Shown here: piece after piece, positions 11,105-20,839 of the stretch | Layout of the letters: each line of letters starts with the position of its first letter | Numbering within the stretch: position 1 is the stretch's first letter | Assembly (NCBI GenBank): GCA_049999765.1 | Contig: JBNGIQ010009010.1 | Coordinates: forward strand, 96,953-136,545 | Length of the DNA: 39,593 nucleotides | Source of the DNA: Phaeoceros laevis | Lineage: Eukaryota; Anthocerotophyta; Anthocerotopsida; Notothyladales | Direction of reading: 5' to 3' | Translations under genes and position numbers: made by a program | Notes under the pieces: model-generated | Databases searched by the model: none | The model's input: only the letters and a program-made list of their open reading frames with translations | Told to the model about the DNA's origin: nothing

Positions 11105-14100
11105 ATGGCAATCGTGTTGCACCTGGCGCGGTCATTTCGTGCTGCTTCCAACAAGGCAGTCCAACCATGCTCCAAATATTGTCCTCGTTTCCTCGATGCT
11201 CCAAGGTGGATTTGGAATTCCAGTATCGTGCTTGGAAGCAGGATCGTAGGGAAAGGTGACTTGGACCCAGGCGGAGACAACCATCAGCTTGGGCAGCTGG
11301 GCACGTTGGATGCCCAGCCAAAAAGGGGCAGGACATGTGGACCAGGTGACGAATTCCAATGGCTTTGTGAGCAGGGACAGCTGGAGAGGGCACTAGAGAA
11401 GATGTTGCACTTATACGAGCAGGGAAGTCTTCCATCAGAAGCTATGTGTAGAGCTCTTTTGAGGTTATGTTCCAAGCAAAGGGCCCTAGCCCATACTAAG
11501 CGGGTGGTGACTTTTTTGACCACACATGGCTGGGAGCCCTCTCTTGGTGAGTACATGGTGCTTGCGCTGGTGAGATGTAGTGGCCTTGACGATGCTATTC
11601 AATTGTTTCAGAGGTTGCCTCACCGCACTGCTTTATCTTGGACTGCATTAATTTCTGGGTTCACCAAAACTGGACAAGGTCGCAAAGCCCTAAGAATGTA
11701 CCGTTCTATGCTAGAGGAAGGTGTAGAACCAGATAGTCACACCTTTGTTAGCCTTCTCAGAGCTTGCAGCAGCATAGCTGATCTGGAAGGAGGAAAGCGT
11801 ATTCATGCTGAAGCTTGGAAATACGGATGTGACTCAGATTTGTTTGTTGGCACATGTTTGGTGGGCATGTATGCACAGTGTGGGAGCATGGAGTGTGCAA
11901 AAATCATGTTTGATAGGATGTTCCAGCGTGATGTGGTGGTCTGGACAACGATGCTGTCAGCATATGCACAGCAGGGTGAAGCCGATAAGGCTTTGCAGCT
12001 GTATGAACAGATGCAGGAAGAAGGTTCACGAGACTCCAGATATCCGGACCTTGGTGGGTGTGCTCCAAGCATGTGCTACACTTGGAGAGAAGGGACATAG
12101 TGTAGATCAATCAGTTAGTCTGAAGTTTCTTGAGAAGGGGAAGGCAGTACATGCTAATGCTCGCAGAAAGGGCCTGGATTTTGATGTCTTTGTGGGAAAT
12201 TCCATGGTCACCATGTATGGTAAGTGTGGCAGCATTCTGGATGCACAAGTTGTGTTTGATGAGTTACTGCACAGGGATGTGGTGTCATGGACCGCTATTC
12301 TTGCAGTCTATTGTCAGCAGGGACAGGCAGAGAAGGCAGCACAGCTTTATGAACAAATGCTCGAAGAAGGTGTGACTCCGACCGATGTCACCATTGTCGT
12401 CTTGTCCCAAGCATGGGGCATGCTCGGAGATAAGAAGGAAGATGCCTTTCGTTGTCAACCCAGAACACTAGAGGCACTAGATAAGGGGAAAGCAGTACAT
12501 GCTGAAGCTTGGAGGAAGGGCTACGATACACATCTTAATGTTGGTGACACCCTTATTAGTATGTATGGCAAGTGTGGCAGCATAGTGGATGCACAGAACG
12601 TGTTCAGTAGCTTGCCCCACCGAAGTGTGGTGTCATGGACTGCAATGATTGTGGCATATGTCCATCAGGACCAAGCAAAGGAGGCCTTAGAGATCTATGA
12701 CCAAATGAAGGACAAAGAAGTCTGTCCGAACCATGTAACCTTCTTGAGTGCACTGCAAGCATGTGGTATTCTTGCAGAGCAGGAAGAAGGTACTTTTCTT
12801 GATGGCTTGTCCACCAAAGCCACATCATTAGAGATGGGCAAGACTGTACATGCTGATGCTTGGAGGAAAGGCTACCGTTTACACAGTGCCATTAGCACTA
12901 CCCTTGTCAGCATGTATGGGAGGTGCGGGAGCATTTTGGATGCAAAAATTGTGTTTGATGGGATGTCTGAGCAAGACGTCGTATTGTGGAATGCGATGAT
13001 GGGAGCGTGTCTCCAGCAGGGTCTAGGCAAGAAGGGTTTGCTACTGTATGAAGAGATGCGACTGGAAGGAATTAGCCCAAATCATGTGACTTTTGTAATC
13101 GCGCTTCAAGCATGTGGCATTGTTGCAGACAAGGAAGAAGGTGTTGTTGTGGATGGTCAAGGCTTTGCACATGGGGGCTGCAATACATGCAGATGTTCAG
13201 AAAATGGGTTACTACTTGGATTTCTTTGCGGGCAATACCCTTGTCAGCATGTATACCAGGTGTGGCAGTATTGTGGGTGCAGAAAATGTCTTTGACGAGT
13301 TGCCCCAGCGCACTGTGGTGTCCTGGAATGTGATGCTCGCAGCATATGCTGAGCAGGGCAATACGGAGACAGCTTTCCAGTTGTACAGGCAAATGGAGGA
13401 GGAAGGCGTATGCCCAGATGGGATTACTCTTGTGTATATCCTGCAAGCATGCTGCAATGCAGGAAGCTTGGACATGTGCAGGCAGATTCACCTTGCGATT
13501 GTCTCCACCATGGATAACTTGTCTCCACTTGTGACCGACACTCTTATCCATGCATATGGCAGATGTGCGAGCATGGTGGATGCTAAGGCTGTGTTTGATG
13601 CATTGCCCCAGCCTGGTGTGGTGGCATGGACTGCACTGATCGCTGGTTACGCCCATGAAGGAGACTATCTGTTGAGCCTTAAGTGTTTTGAGGAAATGCT
13701 CATGGCAGGTACCAAGCCAAATGAAGTCACATTTCTTTCAGTTTTGTCTGCCTGCAGTCATGCTGGCCTTCTGGACAAAGGAGTTGAGTATTTCGAATCC
13801 ATGAGCAGGGACCATGGCTTGACCCCACAAACTGAGCATTACGTAAGTATGGTAGACATCCTTGGGCGTGCAGGATACTTCACAACCTTGCAACATTTGT
13901 TGTCTATCATGCCAATGCAGCCTAATCTGGCATTATGGATGTGCTTGTTGAGTGCCTGTCGGAAGCATGGCAAGATAATGCTTGCAAAGCAGGTGTTTGA
14001 CAGAGCTGTCGGTTTGCAACCCAAGGATGCTGGCCCATACGTGTTGATGGCAAACATCTATGCCGATGCTGGGCTGCGGGACTGCGCGAAGGAGATATAT

Positions 14101-14415
14101 ATGTTAGAGCAAAGGGCAGGTGCATGGAAGAAGCCTCCTGGCAAGAGCTGGATTGAGCATGAGAAAGAAGTACATTCTTTTCAGGTGGAGGACCACAATC
14201 ATCCACAGCATTCCCAGCTATATCACTTGTTAGGGGACCTGTTACTGGAAGAAGGTAGTAGGCTTCCAGAACAATGTATGGGGGGAATTGGAGGATGGGG
14301 GTCTAATCCTGGAACTGAATCAAAGAACGACCTCGTCCAAAATCCTCAAGCAAGTCTGGCACCCCTGGAAAATCACAAATCCAAGTCTACAAAGCTAGTA
14401 GGAAGCCGGCACTGA
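11105..14415 (+). CDS. PLS-class PPR protein with E/E+ tail, disrupted by two frameshifts
   Basis: PLS-type PPR proteins bind organelle RNA one base per repeat and specify C-to-U editing sites. The N-terminus (MAIVLHLARSFRAASNKAVQ) is Arg-rich and acid-free, as in mitochondrial presequences. Reading frames are 11105 to about 12028, 12036 to about 13150 and 13165-14415; together about 1,100 residues with repeats such as GKRIHAEAWKYGC, CGSILDAQVVFDEL and DVVSWTAILAVYCQQGQ. Long inserts separate some repeats (ACGILAEQEEGTFLDG). The end carries KKPPGKSWIEHEKEVHSF, an E/E+ signature, followed by a short Ser-rich tail and no DYW deaminase. The frame changes near 12022-12032 and near 13141-13175 each need one extra or two missing bases relative to an intact reading. 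No intron fits. It is either a recent pseudogene or an intact gene with assembly errors. Confidence 0.8.
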
Positions 14416-14639
14416 TGTAACCATTTTCCAGCATGCAACGTCGCGAAACAACTGTGTCTTGGACCACAAGTTTTACCTTCAAAGCCCTCCGGAAAGCACT
14501 CCCCGGCAGACCCATCTGATCGACACTGGTCCATCCCTTGCACATCAAGTGCATAGCTTGGCGGAACTCCTCAGTCCCTCAGTCAGGGTATTGCCGGGTT
14601 TCAGAAAGCCGCTCACCAGAATGGAGGTGATGCTGAACG
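14416..14639. other. Short intergenic tail between convergent PPR and P450 remnant
   Basis: Probable 3' untranslated sequence of the PPR gene. Nothing further is recognisable. Confidence 0.3.
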
Positions 14640-15546
14640 TGAACTGCAGGCACAACCGCAATCCACATGTTCAGAACTTGATGCACACACAGGCTTCAAG
14701 CTCCCAATTGCAAAGGGATGGATTGGCGAATCGCCACAAGCGCAGTAGACTGATGATGGACTGACCTTGATCAATGCCTCCACACTCTCGATGGTGGTTC
14801 CATCTTGGTACCCCGTAAAGTGATCCTGCGCCAGCTCGTCAAGTGGGGTAACCAATTTGGCCAAGTGTTGTTGTCCCACAAATGCAAGCATCAATGAGCG
14901 AATTCGCTTGTGAGCCTCTCCCTCAATCTGCGGATAGTCACCCACCCACTGGTCATTGCGTTATCCCTGGCTGCTGCGCAGCTCTAGGAGAACATAAATT
15001 CCTCTGAAGGGCACGTGCTCAGCCTACCTGTGCAAATCCGTTCTTCCCAAAGATCCTCTGCATGTTGGGAGTCACCTTCATCTCGAACTGTCAGGAAGTG
15101 AGGAAATACTTCTGAGCATCGGGCGTCTCCGCCACGACCGTCGGACTGCCGAATAGGTTCGTCGTGTACATTCCACCATATCTGCGGACCATTGCAATTG
15201 CAAGCGCAATCCAACCCCAATAGACGAGTTCCCAACAAAAAGCCAGCTACTGCGGCTGCTGCTGCCAACCATCTCTCTCCTCCAACACCAGACGAATGCC
15301 GAGGCAGAAGAGCTAGGCTCACTTGTTGTAGCGGGTCTCGAAGAAGTCGCCGGGAGTGCCAGAAAGTAACTGCACAGTCTCCCCGATGAAGGGAAGCATC
15401 CAGGGGTTACCCTGAGGCACCTTAAGCTTGCCATTGTGCTTGGAATAAAGCATCCGCGTGTAGGCGTAGCCTGCGAAGAACAGGAAAGGCAACAATCCCA
15501 ATACCGCCCTCGCAACCCATGTTCCTATTGCCGCCATGTCCGACAT
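14640..15546 (-). pseudogene. 5' remnant of a P450 of the CYP85-clan type
   Basis: Exons on the minus strand: 15323-15546 (ATG at 15546 or 15537), 15028-15181 and 14766-14948, with matching phases, and perhaps a short one starting at 14643. Exon 1 gives a membrane anchor (VLGLLPFLFFAGYAY), then a proline-poor hinge and WMLPFIGETVQLLSG, the usual start of the globular domain. Exon 2 reads NLFGSPTVVAETPDAQKYFL, then an in-frame TGA, then EMKVTPNMQRIFGKNGF. Exon 3 reads GEAHKRIRSLML and LDELAQDHF, typical of helices C-D in CYP85-clan enzymes. The I-helix, ExxR and heme-cysteine regions are absent: the convergent PPR gene ends at 14415. A nonsense codon plus loss of the C-terminal two thirds makes this a pseudogene. 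Confidence 0.75.
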
Positions 15547-15683
15547 CGAACCTCTAGCTCAGTTGCGGCTCACAGCTCACGACTCCAAACGATTCACGAC
15601 TTCAAGTGATTGCCAACAGGTACCGGGATGAAACTTGGAAAACTGGTGAGGATCAACGAGTGCACAAGCATCGCTAATATACC

Positions 15684-15893
15684 CTCGGGCTGTGGCATTC
15701 CGCTCATCGGCAGGTCTCATTTTAAATATGGGCCGCATTCTTCAGCCGGGAGAATGGTACCTCGGGGCCCAGCCCTCAACTTCCTTCGAATGCTCTGCCT
15801 GCTCCTTGGCTATAAATGGCAGTAGTAGTACATTAGCGTGTTAAGTGACTCCACGTGGAACAGACCATCGTCGGACAACGGTCGCCAACCGAG
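15684..15893 (+). repeat. P450 5'-flank segment; inverted copy at 38707-38919
   Basis: About 210 bases upstream of the P450 remnant recur in reverse orientation at 38707-38919 at high identity, for example CTCCACGTGGAACAGACC here and its complement near 38740. It contains TATAAATGG at 15811-15819 on the plus strand; the other copy lacks two bases of that TATA. Confidence 0.85.
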
Positions 15894-16812
15894 GGCCCCT
15901 CGAGGTGCAGCCGTCCACTGCAGCGCCAGGATATAAAAAGGAGAAGACGAACGGCGGAAACAGCCTGGAATGAGGAAAGTCATTGGCCTACTCGTTCGGT
16001 AATCTGGTTTCCCTGCTTCTTCCGGTAGATAAACTTGGTCAACTTCCGCAATCTTCAAAAAGAACGCGGAAACCACTCAAGTGCTAACCGCGAGTCTGTC
16101 ATATATATGCTTCATATCGGAACTTTCCTTTTAATAAGAGGAAAGTTCTGATATGAGACACATGGGTTACATACAGGATGAGGAAAACATGTCTCGCAGG
16201 TGTTAAAATGAAAACAGGGATTCGGTGTGCACAAGTCGAGAGAGCTTGCTCGTAAGGTGGTGTTCTCAAGGCCTGCCCCTACCCCACAACTGACGGGAAG
16301 AGAACAAGTATGTGATGTGATGGTCTTTTGAGGAGGTTAGACGGCAGTATAAGCAGGATGAGGTCAAGTGGTCAGATGGCCAGAATAAATGCGTCAATTC
16401 AGCGTGCTCAGGTGATGAGAATAAATGCTTCAGTTTTTCTGATCCTGTAGTCGCTTGGAAGCTCCAGAAATTGCAACAAGCCTCTCGGATTTAGGGAGTC
16501 CGCCAATACAGCTTCTTGGTGAGACTCGTCACTAAAGTAACACACTGGCTATACGTTTCGACCACCTGAAGCTCTAGTGCCAGCAGCTTGCCTGCAACTT
16601 TGGGTTTGGGCGACACAGTAGTAGAAGGGTATCCTGTGAGTCCTGTGACTACGGCACTAGAGAGTCATGGGCAGCAGCAACCACACTGTAGAGGTTCCTA
16701 TTCAGAACATATTCAGGTGGCATTTACACCTTCTAGGTCCCTGTCAAGCTCTCAACACTCACAGGTGCTACGGTGCAAGAGCTAAGTCACACAGACTACT
16801 ACAAGTTTCTGC
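15894..16812. other. Intergenic, with hairpin; no gene seen
   Basis: Contains ATATAAAAAGG at 15930-15940 and the hairpin at 16112-16156 (separate entry). 16590-16812 is probably the 3' untranslated region of the Psb27-like gene. The short open frames show no family signal. Confidence 0.4.
16112..16156. repeat. Near-perfect inverted repeat (18-19 bp arms)
   Basis: The left arm TCATATCGGAACTTTCCT pairs with the right arm AGGAAAGTTCTGATATGA, with one mismatch and a short AT-rich loop. It could be a remnant of a small inverted-repeat element or an RNA hairpin; no target-site duplication is obvious. Confidence 0.7.
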
Positions 16813-17748
16813 TTAGAGAGCCGCTTCAGCTTTATCGAGGTCTGCCAGAACAGCAGCTTTTACATCTTTGGGCAAGACAGCATTGGGCCCCTTCTTTGAG
16901 TAGAACCCGCCAAGGACACGCAATGCTCGCTCCAGGGAAACATACGACTCCTGCCAACAATGAGATGCCATTAGAAAGCTAACAACAGACACTTGTAAGA
17001 GACGTTTTGGCCCTTCAAAGGAATCCAAGAGGAGCCAATGATGCGACACAGTCCCTGGTTGACAGAGAGACATCCTCACTTGCTTGAACACAACTGAGGT
17101 AGGACAATACAGCAGCAGCAAAGCAAACTTTGAAGTTCATCGCGCACCTCTGTATCTACACTTTTGGATCCACGCCAATTCAATATGTAAGTCTTGATGG
17201 CCTGCTTGGCTGTGTCCGCATTCTTGCGAAACGAAGCTACATCGTCACCCAAGGAGTCCCTGAGGGTTTTCACCACCTCTTTCGCGTTCTGAATGTAGGC
17301 TTTAGGCAACCTTCTTCCCGACTTGGTGGTCTCCTCCGAATCGAAAAACGAGAGGACGCTCTCTACCACGCTCGGTCCCAAGTTCTCTTTGGCCTCCTCT
17401 GCAAAACTCGCCTCTCCAGATCCGAGTGCAGCGGACGCTAAGCAGAGGAAAACGGTAGAGGTGACAGCCCTGCGACTAATGCTACCGGAATTCTCCGAGG
17501 ACGGCTGGTCATGGTAGCGTGTGCGCGCAGAAGTCCCGTTCTTCTGCTCCTGTCTGATGCAACAGCTGACCAGAGACCTACCTGCAGAAAATGCACAAGC
17601 TTCAGGCTACGCAATACAGAATTCAGCTCAACAGAGGGCGCAACAGACTGCCTGGAACACTACCAGAATTGAGGAGCGGTGCAGTGGGAACGGGCTGGGC
17701 AGGAAGAGCATATCCCCTCCAGTCCAGTGCAGTCAGTCTCAAGCTCAT
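16813..17748 (-). CDS. Psb27-like thylakoid lumen protein
   Basis: Psb27-family proteins assist photosystem II assembly and repair in the thylakoid lumen. Exons on the minus strand: 17582-17748, 17148-17504, 16813-16950. Exon 2 encodes SISRRAVTSTVFLCLASAAL ending ASFA, a twin-arginine thylakoid signal, then a helical domain with NAKEVVKTLRDSL and AIKTYILNWRGSK. Exon 3 gives YVSLERALRVLGGFYSKKGP and VLADLDKAEAAL, aligning with the Psb27 pattern SAL.A..GHY..FGP...LEEMDTAEKAL. Exon 1 starts MSLRLTALDWRG, a transit-like peptide, but one base appears missing near 17645-17655; with it the phases fit exactly and the precursor would be about 220 residues. The start could also be 17805. Lumen targeting is secure; Psb27 membership is likely, not certain. 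Confidence 0.65.
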
Positions 17749-18308
17749 CTTGAGAGGCCAGAATCGAGCACCACCATCAACTACATGGACGAAGCGCCCG
17801 AGCATGACATATTGCGTTTCTCATCACGAACATAATAGTACTCAGTCTACCGTAGTTGTCAATCGCTGGGCTTGAGATTCGTCTTGCTTCTCGCGATTTC
17901 TTGCATACTTGTTTTCTTTTGCACTGGGGTCCTTCCTGCCATTCTGTGCTCTCTACCCCTATCTGTTGCAGGTTTGAAGGGCCCAACTTGTTGGTGCTAC
18001 GCTTCCGGGGGCGAACTGCCAGCTGGGGGGAGCTTGTATGGGGAGCGGTGGTGCAAGGGGTCACCGTGGAGGCCTTGAGACCAGTGGTCTACAAAAGGGC
18101 ATGCCCTACTGGGTTCCGGGCACCCAATACAGTATGCGTAACGTAATTACGCGATTAAAAGCTGTCACTTGACTCACTTCCATGTGTTGTGCCGTTGGCT
18201 CGTTGAGATACGGCCAGCTGCTGACTTCATTTTGTATATTTCCCGTCTCGGCTGATTTTGTCTCTACATGGTATGGTATACTCAGTCGGGTATTGCTGTA
18301 ATGCACAG
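17749..18308. other. No recognisable gene
   Basis: Upstream side of the Psb27-like gene. A plus-strand frame following an acceptor-like site near 17971 is open to 18146 but matches no family I know. Confidence 0.3.
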
Positions 18309-18640
18309 GTCTTGAGGGGAGAGATTGACTTGGTGTCAGATACCTGGCTGTGGTGTCTGAGAGCGCCAAAGATCCTAGCATGGAGGATGTTGATTGTAGA
18401 CCCTAAGCAACGATTGAATGCTCACGAAGTTTTTCATACGTGACATTGTTTCCCAGGGCTGGGAACCTGTGGTAGTTGGGATTCCCCAAAAGTGCATTGT
18501 CTAAGGCATTGGGTCTTTGCTGGTCCTCAGTGGCTGCAGGGGCTCGTTGTATCTCCAGATACTATGCCCACAGATCTTGCTGCGGAATCTTAATGGAGCT
18601 ATCTGCAGTAATGAAAAAATTGAAGAAGGCTGCAGTTACG
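18309..18640 (+). pseudogene. Calcium-dependent protein kinase (CDPK) fragment
   Basis: After an acceptor at 18307-18308 the plus strand reads VLRGEIDLVSDTW, then in a shifted frame VVSESAKD, then in the first frame again AWRMLIVDPKQRLNAHEVF. This is the C-lobe end of a CDPK kinase domain. A second piece at about 18590-18638 reads LSAVMKKLKKAAVT, matching the autoinhibitory junction motif with FSAMNKLKK. Stops and shifts show it is dead. No other CDPK part lies nearby. Confidence 0.7.
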
Positions 18641-19299
18641 GTGAGCCATCATGTCAACCATCTTCTTTGTGCTTCAGTTGATGCACCTGGTTCATGGTTT
18701 ACTAGCTTCGTCTATACTTGCGCATGGCTAAGGACGGGAGCTTGGATAAACAACAGCTAACCTGACCTGCCCTACCTGCATGCACTGTAGCTCAGTTGCA
18801 TTGGAAGACTTCGGGTGCTCTTTAGGGTTGGCCTCATTACGCACTGACTTGCAGGCCATTGTGCGAGAGTATGCATAGAAGATATTGCTGATGGAGTGTG
18901 TTGTGGAATAATCAAGGACACGTGGTACTAGCTGGCAGAGAAGGAGAGGGGCACGTTTGTAGAGGGAGAGCGCCCCTTCAAGTCGGCTTGATCACGGTGG
19001 CGGCTTACACGCGCTCACAGCTTCATACATAGCTAGAGCTACTAGAAAGCACAGAACAGACTGTAGTTCGTCATTAAATGATTGGGCAAATGTAAGCACT
19101 CTCCTTTCCTAAAAACAGGTGTAGGTTTCCTCGTTGCCTTCAATCGTTTGATAATCGGACGAGGTCCTTCCTTTTTCTATGTACAAAATGCAAATATTTC
19201 ATCAGACTTCGAGCAACCTTGTGCTTGTGCAAGGGAGGCGTGACCCGCTCATGGATGCTCGTGACGTCTACCAGGTTATTGCCTTCCCAGGTAATTTGC
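18641..19299. other. No recognisable gene
   Basis: Mixed sequence between kinase and PPR fragments; no domain, repeat or RNA gene seen. Confidence 0.3.
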
Positions 19300-20160
19300 A
19301 ATTGTGTATGCACATTACACAATATGGGAGCTTGAGATGCTCCGACAAGGGTATTTGACCAATTGCCCGTCAGAGATGTAGTCACATGGACTAAATGATT
19401 ACAGGATATGCTGCTCAAGCAGGGTTAGGGTAAAGAAGCTCTCTAGCTCCCTTTATTCATTCCCGCATGCAACTGGATGGCATGCCACCATAGCTCTGAT
19501 CATGTCGCTTTGTTTGCCTCCTGCAGGTAGGCATGTGCCAGTGTCGGGGCTCTGCAACAATGGAAGCATGCAGCTTCATTCGCAGATTCAGAAGAAAAGA
19601 CTGGGAGCTGATGTGATTGTTTGCATCTGCTTGGTGACATGTATTCGAAATGTGGAAACCTGGAGGGGGCTCGCACAGTGTTAGACAGACTGCCTACAAG
19701 TTACATGGACTGGGATGCTTGCAGGATGTAGATGCCCAGCAGGGATTAGGTCAAGAGGCTCTTATGCTGTACGAGACAATGAAAGGTGAGGGCATTCATA
19801 ATGCCAACTGATCACAGATTTGTTGGAGCCTTAATAATGTAGGGACAAGGAGCTTCATGAAGGGATCCAGGCACGAGGACGAGACAGCAATTCATATTTT
19901 GCTGGAAACTGCCTCCATGGTTGACGTGTATGCAGAATGCGGGAGCTGGGATGAAGCAAGCTTGCAGAGTTTTTGTTGCAGTGCCCACCAGAGATCTATG
20001 TAGTGACATACGCCCTGCTCAACGGTTATGCTGAACATAGTGACTGTCAAAGGGCGATCCAGTGTTTTGAGGAGATACATGTGCAAACATGGAGTTGAGC
20101 TCAATAATATCATTTGAAATTATCTGCATTTTTGTGGCATGCAGTCATGCAGGCCTTGTG
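19300..20160 (+). pseudogene. Heavily decayed PPR fragment
   Basis: Scattered PPR words with stops: LPVRDVVTW then MITGYAAQAG near 19365-19420, MQLHSQIQKKRLGADV near 19570, and in another frame GDMYSKCGNLEGARTVLDRLP near 19635. Phase changes every 50-100 bases. It resembles neither neighbour closely enough to name a parent. Confidence 0.55.
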
Positions 20161-20194
20161 GAAGATGGCAGCTCTTTTTGTAAATAGATGCAGC

Positions 20195-20830
20195 TGAGCG
20201 AAAGCAACAAAGAATTTCCGCAAGAAGATTGGAGAGGGAACTTTCGTGCAAGTATACTAGCTACGGCATATTAGAAGATGGGCAAAAGGGTGCGGTGAAT
20301 ATTAGTAAAAAGGCAGTCTGTGAACTGACTATGTTGTCTGGTTTGACAGATAGGGCTGTTATCACGGGTGCATCACCGTCATTTCTCGGATATTGCTGGG
20401 CATCCAAGTACCAAATCCTTACGAGTCTAGGAATATATGAAAGCGGAAGATGCTTATGACAGGCTACATGGTATCACACCGGAATAAAATATGCCAAGGC
20501 GTGATGACTAGCGTCCAGTTGCTGATCACGTTGTCATGTTGGGTACAGGGAAACAGCTCAATCCAGCCAGGTCTCTCACATGGAAGGAGAGGAAAGGCAT
20601 CATCAGAGAAGTTGCAGAAGGTCATATCTCTGACCCATTTATAAACGTACTCTTTAGTAACATACATCTGACTTCCAGAATACCTTCACCAGGGATGCAG
20701 CTATCCGTGTAGACATAAAGAGCAACAACATCGCACTGACAGACGTAACAAGAGCAAAAGTCGCAGATTTTGGAGTCTCCAGGCCCAAGTCCTTGAATGC
20801 GCAAGATGCCACTCAAGTCTGGACTCTGGA
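20195..20830 (+). pseudogene. Receptor-like kinase fragment
   Basis: The broken kinase domain starts with ATKNFRKKIGEGTFVQVY near 20205 (degenerate glycine loop). It continues with YGILEDGQK then FLGYC, and later the activation-side piece DIKSNNIALTDVTRAKVADF near 20720-20775, where the catalytic HRD arginine and aspartate are not preserved. The order and words resemble malectin/LRR receptor-like kinases. Multiple stops; it abuts the 3' end of the convergent P450. Confidence 0.65.
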
Positions 20831-20839
20831 GCAGGGACC

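Noticed and set aside
11805-13295. Treating the three overlapping PPR frames as separate genes
   Set aside because: Repeat order continues seamlessly across the frame changes, and the later frames lack their own N-terminal targeting sequence.
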